Assembly: GCA_021160355.1 (NCBI GenBank) | Contig: JAGHCS010000157.1 | Span: forward strand, 1 to 13,199 | Length of the DNA: 13,199 nucleotides | Source of the DNA: Candidatus Cloacimonadota bacterium | GTDB taxonomy: Bacteria > Cloacimonadota > Cloacimonadia > JGIOTU-2 | Reading direction: 5' to 3' | Part shown: positions 8,040 through 13,199 of the stretch, in pieces | Position numbering within the stretch: the stretch's first letter is position 1 | Layout of the letters: every line of letters starts with the position of its first letter | Notes under the pieces: model-generated | Seen by the model: only the letters and a program-made list of their open reading frames with translations | What the model was told of the DNA's origin: nothing | Database searches by the model: none | Made by a program: the position numbers and the translations under genes

Positions 8040-8896
8040 ACAATAAATACACCTTCCATAAATTTATTGAACTCAAACCAGCTCTTGAATTCATGAACCA
8101 GAATAGCGAAACGAGTAGGATCATTGCAGGTGGTACAGATATTCTTATTGAAATCCGCAAAGAAGATAAAAATCTAAATCCCATCAATCATATTATTGAC
8201 ATTCATGATATCCCCACATTGCGGAAAATCAAGATTGAAAACAACTTTTGCATACTAGGCGCATGCTGCACACATTCTGAGATCAGTACCAGCAAGATTA
8301 TAGGTGAGTATTTTCCTGTTTTAAAAATGGCGGTCGATAAAATCGGATCTCCCCAAATAAGAAACGTCGCCACAATAGGAGGGAACATTTGCAATCTTGC
8401 TGCATGTGCGGACAGTATAGCGCCGCTTCTTGTGTATGATGTGAATGTCAGACTTTGCTCAACGACTGGAGACCGAATTGTCCCATTGGAAAAAATTCTG
8501 TTAAAACCGTATATAACCGATGTTCAACCTGATGAGATCCTTGCTGAAATACTATTACCATTGCCCGAAAAAAACTGGAAATATTGTTTTTACAAACTCG
8601 GACGAAGATCGGGTGTTTCTATTAGCAGACTAAGCTATGCCATCATGCTGAGATCAGAGAATAATACAATTCAGGAAGTGCGGTTTGCTTTTGGAGCTCT
8701 TTTCTCGGTTCCGAAAAGACTCTATACATTAGAAAAGGAGCTCGTACATCAGACTATATCAAACATTCTTTGGAAGGATGTGAGTAGAAAAGTCGCCAGC
8801 AAAATCCTCGACGAAACAGGCGTGCGCTGGTCGACTTCGTATAAAATTCCAGTGATTCAACAGCTCTTATATAAAAGTTTAATGGATTTGACGTAA
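8036..8896 (+). CDS. FAD-binding subunit of xanthine dehydrogenase-family enzyme (XdhB/YgfM-like)
   Basis: This 286-aa medium subunit passes electrons from the iron-sulfur clusters to NAD(P)+ or another acceptor. The FAD-binding motif AGGTD is at 31-35. The second signature, IGSPQIRNVATIGGNICN, is at 103-120, followed by ACADSIAPLLVYD. The C-terminal CO-dehydrogenase flavoprotein domain starts near YKLGRRSGVSISRLSYAI. Translation starts in an ATGA overlap with the Mo subunit, which shows tight coupling. The gene ends the ssnA-Mo-FAD unit. A third, [2Fe-2S] subunit is expected in this enzyme class but does not follow; the next gene is an unrelated lipoprotein. Confidence 0.9.
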   Translation: MNNKYTFHKFIELKPALEFMNQNSETSRIIAGGTDILIEIRKEDKNLNPINHIIDIHDIPTLRKIKIENNFCILGACCTHSEISTSKIIGEYFPVLKMAVDKIGSPQIRNVATIGGNICNLAACADSIAPLLVYDVNVRLCSTTGDRIVPLEKILLKPYITDVQPDEILAEILLPLPEKNWKYCFYKLGRRSGVSISRLSYAIMLRSENNTIQEVRFAFGALFSVPKRLYTLEKELVHQTISNILWKDVSRKVASKILDETGVRWSTSYKIPVIQQLLYKSLMDLT

Positions 8897-8943
8897 TCAC
8901 ATATATTTATACCTTGTATTAAACTAAATATTCAGGAGAATAA

Positions 8944-9825
8944 ATGAATAGTAAAAAATCAATCATACACAAGTTTGGATTTCTCATTATTATTTTAGGA
9001 TTGCTCGTTGCGTTCGGCTGCTCAGCTAAAAAGAGCTCTTTGATCGAGATGACCGGTGATAATTTTAATGATCTTATCATGAATGAGCTTCTTGTCGCAG
9101 CATTTATTCCGGCAAATTGTGATAGCTGTAATGATGTGCTCGCTGCCCTTGAAGAAATTCAGAATGAAATGCAGGATGTTGTTATTGTTATGATGGACGT
9201 TAAAAAAAATGAACAATTTCTCAACCAAATACAATTTCATATAAAAGACGGACCCCCAACAGTCGTGATGTTCAGTGACGGTGATATTCAGGATTATTTC
9301 ATAGGGGTGGAGAGTAAAGACACGATAATTGAAAAAATAAATAAAACTAAAGCTACCTTGCATGTATGGGAAGATGTGGAAGCCGGAATAGTATCTTTTA
9401 TGGATGTATTTGATTTTACTCTGAAAGATCTAAACGGCAATATTCTCACATTAAGTGAAGTCGGGGGACTTATCATACTTGACTTCTGGGCGACCTGGTG
9501 CCCTCCCTGTAAAGTAGAGATCCCATATCTTGTAGAATTTTATAACAATTATAAAAATAGGGGATTGACTGTTATCGGGGTGAGTGCCGAAGATACTGAA
9601 ACATTAATTAATTTTAAAAATGATCTTGCTGCCACTGGAACGGATATGAACTATATCTTGCTTACAGATAGTGAAAGAGAAGTCTCAAAAATGTTCGGTA
9701 TAAAAAGCATTCCCACGACTTTTTTCATTTCTCCTGAGGGAAAAATGCTCAAAAAAGAAATAGGATTTACTGAGGAATTTGTTTCGGAATTTCAAAAACT
9801 CATTGAAGAGAATTTACCTAAATAA
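8944..9825 (+). CDS. Lipoprotein with two thioredoxin-fold domains (C-terminal TlpA/ResA-like)
   Basis: The 293-aa protein has a lipoprotein-like signal: a basic N-terminus, a hydrophobic stretch (11-24) and C26 in VAFGC as the probable lipid-attached cysteine. The lipobox (AFGC) is not ideal because -3 is Ala. Domain 1 (about 35-140) has a CDSC pair (C59, C62) after VAAFIPAN and a VVIVMMDVKK strand, and resembles a thioredoxin fold. Domain 2 (about 150-293) is a clear TlpA/ResA thiol-disulfide oxidoreductase: FWATWCPPC (C186, C189), VIGVSAED and a cis-Pro region IKSIPTTFFI. It probably acts on the outer face of the inner membrane or in the periplasm, on cysteine pairs in exported proteins. 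AGGAG (about 8934-8938) gives a good ribosome-binding site. The next gene, 18 nt away, also encodes an exported thioredoxin. Confidence 0.85.
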   Translation: MNSKKSIIHKFGFLIIILGLLVAFGCSAKKSSLIEMTGDNFNDLIMNELLVAAFIPANCDSCNDVLAALEEIQNEMQDVVIVMMDVKKNEQFLNQIQFHIKDGPPTVVMFSDGDIQDYFIGVESKDTIIEKINKTKATLHVWEDVEAGIVSFMDVFDFTLKDLNGNILTLSEVGGLIILDFWATWCPPCKVEIPYLVEFYNNYKNRGLTVIGVSAEDTETLINFKNDLAATGTDMNYILLTDSEREVSKMFGIKSIPTTFFISPEGKMLKKEIGFTEEFVSEFQKLIEENLPK

Positions 9826-9843
9826 ACATTACAAGGGTCAGTC

Positions 9844-10374
9844 ATGTTAAAAAAAATATATAAAACAGTTATAATTTCTCTCGTTGTAATTTTCAGTTTC
9901 TCTGCCCTGTATGCTCAAGAAGTGGAAGAACCTGTAGAAATAATTACATGGTATGATTTTGAGGAAGGCATCTCCGCAGCGCTTACAGATGGCAAAGATA
10001 TAATAATTGATTTCTATACCGATTGGTGTCATTGGTGTCATGAGATGGATAAAACTACCTTTGCCGACACATCTGTTATTTCATATATGAATAATAATTT
10101 TATAGCGATTCGAGTGAATGCAGAGTCCGTAACCGAGAATGTTACTTTCAAAGGAACAACACTTAATCTCAGGCAACTGACTACAGCATTTGGCATTAAT
10201 GGATTCCCTTCTTATGCTTTTATGACAAAGGATGCAGATATGATCACCGTAGTACCAGGATATCTGAAAACGGAACTCTTTCTGAACATCCTCAAATATA
10301 TTGATCAGCAGTGTTATGAAAAGCAGATAAGTTTTGAACAGTTCATGGAGAAACAGGGTGACTGCAAGGAATAG
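9844..10374 (+). CDS. Secreted thioredoxin-fold protein with CHWC active site
   Basis: The 176-aa protein has a Sec signal peptide: KK, a hydrophobic core at about 8-22 and probable cleavage after SALYA (A24). The mature part is a thioredoxin-like domain of the Thioredoxin_7/DUF255 type: IIIDFYTDWCHWCHEMDKTTFAD (C62, C65) and the cis-Pro segment GINGFPSYAFM. The redox pair CHWC is followed by His, so the string also matches CXXCH, but the surrounding fold is thioredoxin. It lies 18 nt after the two-domain lipoprotein and is likely co-transcribed, which suggests a periplasmic disulfide reduction or isomerisation pair. Partners are not visible here. The ribosome-binding site is weak (AAGGG). 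Confidence 0.85.
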   Translation: MLKKIYKTVIISLVVIFSFSALYAQEVEEPVEIITWYDFEEGISAALTDGKDIIIDFYTDWCHWCHEMDKTTFADTSVISYMNNNFIAIRVNAESVTENVTFKGTTLNLRQLTTAFGINGFPSYAFMTKDADMITVVPGYLKTELFLNILKYIDQQCYEKQISFEQFMEKQGDCKE

Positions 10375-10390
10375 ACGATTCTTATTAGGT

Positions 10391-10425
10391 AACAATGGGA
10401 ATGAATCTTGTACGTCTCCATTGTT
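10391..10425 (+). terminator. Possible transcription terminator after the thioredoxin pair
   Basis: AACAATGG (10391-10398) pairs with CCATTGTT (10418-10425) in an 8-bp stem with a 19-nt loop. The following DNA is AT-rich but has no uninterrupted T-run. It sits in the 98-bp gap between the thioredoxin and transporter genes, where an operon boundary is plausible. Confidence 0.35.
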
Positions 10426-10472
10426 GTCTATATATGTAATTATTTTACAAAAGTGAGAGACTAAAGAGCATC

Positions 10473-11342
10473 GTGAGAGCTAATTTATTACTTTTCATAG
10501 CTGCTGCAATTTGGGGATTCGGCTTCGTTGCACAACGTGCGGGAATGGAATATGTGGGACCTTTTACATTTAACGCAGTACGATTTGCACTTGGTGCGAT
10601 TTCACTTATCCCGCTCCTTCTTCTGAAGAATAAATCTTTTAGCTGGAAAGAAAATATACAATCCCAATCAAAGAAAAATGTTCTTATCTATGGTAGTATC
10701 GCAGCTGGATTTTCACTTTTTGCAGCGACCTCACTCCAGCAGAACGGTATAGTTTTTACAACCGCAGGAAAAGCTGGATTCATCACAGGTTTATATGTGA
10801 TCATTGTTCCATTACTTGGATTGACATGGAAGGAGAAAACGCATTATGGAACCTGGATCGGCGCAGTATTAGCTGTCTTTGGGCTTTACCTCATTTCGAT
10901 AAACCAGGCGACGAAGGTCTTGCTTGGTGATTCCCTGGTGCTTGGAGGTGCTTTTTTCTGGGCTGTTCATGTTCATGTTATCGGTCGGTTCTCAACAAAA
11001 ATACATCCGTTAAGATTGGCTCTTATTCAGTTTGCTTTTGCATCCATTCTTAGTTTGATATGTGCATTGATGTTTGAAACAATTATTATGACTTCTATCC
11101 TTGAAGCATGGAAATCAATTGTATTTGCAGGCGTATTTTCTGTAGGTATTGCATTCACGTTGCAGGTCATTGCCCAGCAGGAAGCACATTCGGCGCACGC
11201 AGCACTGATCCTCAGTCTGGAATCTGTTTTTGCAGTTATTGGAGGTTGGCTCATTCTGCCTGAGGGATTATCTATTCGTGGAATTCTCGGATGCGTATTA
11301 ATGTTGACAGGCATGTTGTTATCAAGAAGTAAAAAACCATAA
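10473..11342 (+). CDS. DMT-superfamily transporter with two EamA domains
   Basis: This is a 289-aa inner-membrane transporter with about ten hydrophobic helices, in two EamA repeats (about 1-140 and 150-287). The first helix contains AAIWGFGFVAQRAG and the first repeat YVGPFTFNAVRFALGA, both typical EamA signatures. The second repeat ends with AALILSLESVFAVIGGWLILPE. The start is GTG 10473; the first in-frame ATG would remove the first helix. The substrate cannot be predicted: the family includes amino acid, purine and other metabolite exporters. It opens the 3' gene group; the short YciI-like frame begins 32 nt after its stop. Given the catabolic genes upstream, export of a metabolite is possible but speculative. 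Confidence 0.88.
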   Translation: MRANLLLFIAAAIWGFGFVAQRAGMEYVGPFTFNAVRFALGAISLIPLLLLKNKSFSWKENIQSQSKKNVLIYGSIAAGFSLFAATSLQQNGIVFTTAGKAGFITGLYVIIVPLLGLTWKEKTHYGTWIGAVLAVFGLYLISINQATKVLLGDSLVLGGAFFWAVHVHVIGRFSTKIHPLRLALIQFAFASILSLICALMFETIIMTSILEAWKSIVFAGVFSVGIAFTLQVIAQQEAHSAHAALILSLESVFAVIGGWLILPEGLSIRGILGCVLMLTGMLLSRSKKP

Positions 11343-11374
11343 GCATGAAATAAAATCTGTGATAGGAAGGTACA

Positions 11375-11476
11375 ATGGAATTTTTGTATACCTTGAATTT
11401 GATCGCCCGCCCGCAAGAGAATGATGCGTGGAAAGATCAGGACGAACTCACCGTGCTTATTGGGAGTATAAAATGA
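11375..11476 (+). pseudogene. Short ORF (33 aa) resembling a truncated YciI-family N-terminus
   Basis: ATG 11375 follows a strong ribosome-binding site AGGAAGG (11364-11370) and reads MEFLYTLNLIARPQENDAW..., ending in TGA at 11474-11476. The pattern of a hydrophobic strand, LIxRxxENDAW and an acidic DQDE resembles the start of YciI/YCII-related proteins, which are usually around 90-100 aa. Here the frame stops after 33 residues, so the His-containing core of YciI is missing. Its TGA overlaps the ATG of the aminotransferase gene (ATGA), so translation of this frame may drive the next gene. It could be a decayed YciI gene kept as a coupling leader, or an unrelated small protein. The family assignment is from memory of the pattern, not from a search. 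Confidence 0.5.
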
Positions 11477-12591
11477 GTATATTTACAGAAAAAGAAAGAC
11501 GGGAGCTCTTTCCAATTTTTAAAACCTGCACGTATCTCAACACTGCCTCCACCGGAGTGATACCTGAAACAGCGATTGAAGAACAGGATCGATTCATGAA
11601 TTTCTATCGTGGAGATACACTGCAATCTCAGCCCGAATCATTTGAGATGATCATCAAGATCAAAGAAAAAGCAGGACTGTTACTTGGTGCACCACCAGAA
11701 GATATTGCCTTGGTCAATAATACATCTTTCGGCATCAATATGGCGGGATGGGGAATAGATTTGAAACCAGGTGATAAGATAGTGATTCCTCCTGGAGAAT
11801 TTCCCGCAAATGTCTATCCGTGGAAAGGGCAGGAACAGCGCGGTGCTGAAGTTGTTATCGCTGAGGAGGATGGCGAAGAATGTCTTGGTGTTGATGGCGC
11901 AAAGGTTATCGCTCCCTCATGGATACGCTTTTATGATGGCTATCGGATCGATCTGGAGGAATGCTCGAAAATAGCAAAAAAGCATCATGCCCTCCTGAGT
12001 GTTGATGGTATTCAAGGCGCTGGTGTAATGTATCCCGATCTCGAAAATTCTGGAGTAGATACCTTCTCCGCAGGTGCACAAAAATGGCTTCTTTCACCCT
12101 ATGGCACCGGCATTCTCTATGTCCAAAAGGATGTCCCGATCCGAAGTATTTTACAGGGATGGCTGAATAGATTTTTGGACACTTTGGATTTTACGAATGT
12201 CCGGCAATACGATATCCCCGAACCGAAAGACGCATCACGCTTCGAGATAGGCAGTTATCCCTATCAGGCACTCTTTGCCATGCACGCTTCTGTTTCTCTC
12301 CTGGCTGATATTGGTATCAAAAGAATCCAGGAACATGCACTGGGACTTGCAAATACTTTTGTAGATGAATGTACATCTCTGGGATTGAGAGTCATAAGTG
12401 CAGGTGGGAAATGGAGATCTCCAATCATATCTGTGCACGTACCGGATGCATCGTGGGTACATTCTATACTGCAGGAAAAAAAGATCCTCTGTTCCTGCCG
12501 CGAAGGAAATTTAAGATTTTCTTTCCACCTTTACAATAACGAAGAAGATGTCGAAAAAACCATTGATGTAATAAAGTCCATAATTCGATAA
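11473..12591 (+). CDS. Class V aminotransferase (cysteine desulfurase-like fold)
   Basis: The 372-aa PLP enzyme starts at ATG 11473, which has GGGAG (11462-11466) 6 nt upstream and an ATGA overlap with the preceding short frame. A GTG at 11428 in the same frame would add 15 residues unlike the family. Features: TYLNTASTGVIP near the N-terminus, NNTSFGINMAGWG, SVDGIQGAG (D178 binds the pyridine nitrogen; Q181), and the cofactor lysine K204 in SAGAQKWLLSPYGTG. The C-terminus ends with LRFSFHLYNNEEDVEKTIDV, as in class V members. The loop that holds the catalytic Cys of SufS-type desulfurases is not evident; a CSC (in KKILCSCREG) lies nearby. It could be an epimerase, lyase, aminotransferase or desulfurase; the reaction cannot be chosen from sequence alone. 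Confidence 0.85.
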   Translation: MSIFTEKERRELFPIFKTCTYLNTASTGVIPETAIEEQDRFMNFYRGDTLQSQPESFEMIIKIKEKAGLLLGAPPEDIALVNNTSFGINMAGWGIDLKPGDKIVIPPGEFPANVYPWKGQEQRGAEVVIAEEDGEECLGVDGAKVIAPSWIRFYDGYRIDLEECSKIAKKHHALLSVDGIQGAGVMYPDLENSGVDTFSAGAQKWLLSPYGTGILYVQKDVPIRSILQGWLNRFLDTLDFTNVRQYDIPEPKDASRFEIGSYPYQALFAMHASVSLLADIGIKRIQEHALGLANTFVDECTSLGLRVISAGGKWRSPIISVHVPDASWVHSILQEKKILCSCREGNLRFSFHLYNNEEDVEKTIDVIKSIIR

Positions 12592-12604
12592 TGAAAGGAA
12601 TGAT

Positions 12605-13195
12605 ATGAAAGTTATTGCTTTTAATGGAAGTCCTCATAAAGAAGGAAATACGTATTCGCTACTTAAAATAACTTGTGACAAACTAGAGAGCAAGGGAATA
12701 CAGACTGAGATAATCCATATTGGAGGAAAGCAGATACATGGTTGTCTTGCCTGCAGAAAGTGTTTTGAAAATAAAGATAAGAAATGTGTGCAAAAGAATG
12801 ATTTTGTGAATGCATGCATTGAGAGGATGATAGAAGCAGATGGTATACTGATCGGGTCTCCAACATATTTTGCAGACCTTACCCCGGAGGTAAAAGCATT
12901 GATAGACAGAGCAGGTTTCGTCGGATTTGCAAATGAAGGTTTGTTCAAACGAAAACTCGGGGCAGCGGTCGTTGCTGTTCGTCGCGCAGGAGCGATCCAC
13001 GTTTTTGATTCAATTAATCACTTTTTTTTGATCTCGCAGATGATCATACCCGGATCCAGCTACTGGAATCTGGGAGTTTCTGGTCATTCTGGTACTATTT
13101 CTGGCGATGAAGAAGGCATCAGAACAATGGAGAATCTCGGGAAAAATATGGCATGGTTACTATACAAAATTAATAACGAATTGGAGAACACCTAA
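12605..13195 (+). CDS. Flavodoxin-family NAD(P)H-dependent oxidoreductase, iron-sulfur flavoprotein (Isf)-like
   Basis: This is a 196-aa cytoplasmic flavoprotein. The N-terminal FNGSPHKEGNT forms the FMN phosphate loop of flavodoxin-like reductases, and IGSPTYFADLTPEVKALIDR is the second flavin-contacting segment. Between them lie four cysteines, C47-x2-C50-x2-C53-x7-C61 (GCLACRKC...C), a compact arrangement like that which binds a [4Fe-4S] cluster in Isf proteins of anaerobes. Whether a cluster is really bound is not provable here, because cluster-free relatives keep some of these cysteines. The C-terminal part (WNLGVSGHSGTISGDEEGI) is typical of the family. AAAGGA (12594-12599) is a good ribosome-binding site 5 nt before the start. 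It follows the aminotransferase after a 13-nt gap. Its TAA overlaps a new ATG (TAATG). Confidence 0.88.
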   Translation: MKVIAFNGSPHKEGNTYSLLKITCDKLESKGIQTEIIHIGGKQIHGCLACRKCFENKDKKCVQKNDFVNACIERMIEADGILIGSPTYFADLTPEVKALIDRAGFVGFANEGLFKRKLGAAVVAVRRAGAIHVFDSINHFFLISQMIIPGSSYWNLGVSGHSGTISGDEEGIRTMENLGKNMAWLLYKINNELENT

Positions 13196-13199
13196 TGAA
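13183..13199 (+). other. Probable start of a further gene, cut by the window end
   Basis: The stop of the flavodoxin gene overlaps an ATG (TAATG, ATG at 13195-13197), with GGAG at 13183-13186 as a possible ribosome-binding site 8 nt upstream. This looks like a translationally coupled next gene. Only ATGAA is visible, so nothing can be said about the product. Confidence 0.4.

Noticed and set aside
10027..10041. CHWCH as a c-type heme-binding motif (CXXCH)
   Set aside because: The string sits at the redox-active position of a thioredoxin fold (IIIDFYTDWCHWCHEM...), with a cis-Pro segment downstream; no other cytochrome feature is present.
11428..11472. GTG start adding 15 residues to the class V aminotransferase
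   Set aside because: ATG 11473 has a proper ribosome-binding site and an ATGA overlap with the preceding frame; the extra residues are the out-of-frame reading of the YciI-like ORF.
13023..13030. Run of eight T inside the flavodoxin gene as a second frameshift site
   Set aside because: The reading frame stays homologous on both sides of the run, so no indel is indicated.
1..13199. tRNA or rRNA genes, CRISPR arrays, integrase or transposase genes
   Set aside because: No cloverleaf-like sequences, spaced direct repeats or recombinase motifs were seen; the window is almost fully occupied by the listed genes.

Overview
The window is AT-rich, densely packed bacterial DNA, and every gene lies on the + strand. 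A TonB/ExbB/ExbD set, a lipoprotein and a secreted thioredoxin point to a two-membrane (diderm) bacterium. The purine- and hydantoin-type degradation enzymes, a molybdenum hydroxylase and a cysteine-rich flavodoxin suggest an anaerobic fermentative lifestyle. A Cloacimonadota- or FCB-like lineage would fit, but the taxon is a guess: there is no rRNA or other phylogenetic marker here.

Layout. (1) 1-2155: the 3' part of a PLP-dependent beta-family enzyme, followed 3 nt later by a hydantoinase/allantoinase-type amidohydrolase. That second gene is split by a one-base frameshift at an A-run (1477-1481), but both halves are otherwise intact. (2) 2156-2343: the longest gene-free stretch (188 bp). 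It holds a weak promoter candidate, a GGGGACAGTGTTAAG-like motif and a leader with two mutually exclusive hairpins. (3) 2344-4240: tonB-exbB-exbD. (4) 4316-8896: ssnA, a xanthine-dehydrogenase-family molybdopterin subunit and an FAD subunit, tightly overlapping. No [2Fe-2S] subunit gene is in the window. (5) 8944-10374: two exported thioredoxin-fold proteins, one a lipoprotein with two thioredoxin-like domains. (6) 10473-13195: a DMT/EamA transporter, a 33-aa remnant resembling the N-terminus of YciI-family proteins, a class V aminotransferase and an Isf-like flavodoxin. A further gene probably starts at the very end.

How it fits together. SsnA, a molybdenum hydroxylase (Mo and FAD subunits), a hydantoinase and a PLP lyase-like enzyme recall the E. 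coli ygeX/hyuA/ssnA/ygfM/xdhD neighbourhood, linked to purine catabolism and, through SsnA, to selenium-dependent molybdenum hydroxylases. The unusual element is a complete TonB energising module between the two enzyme blocks, which raises the hypothesis of TonB-powered uptake of a purine or hydantoin-like substrate. The periplasmic thioredoxins and the 3' transporter/aminotransferase/flavodoxin group may be separate functions.
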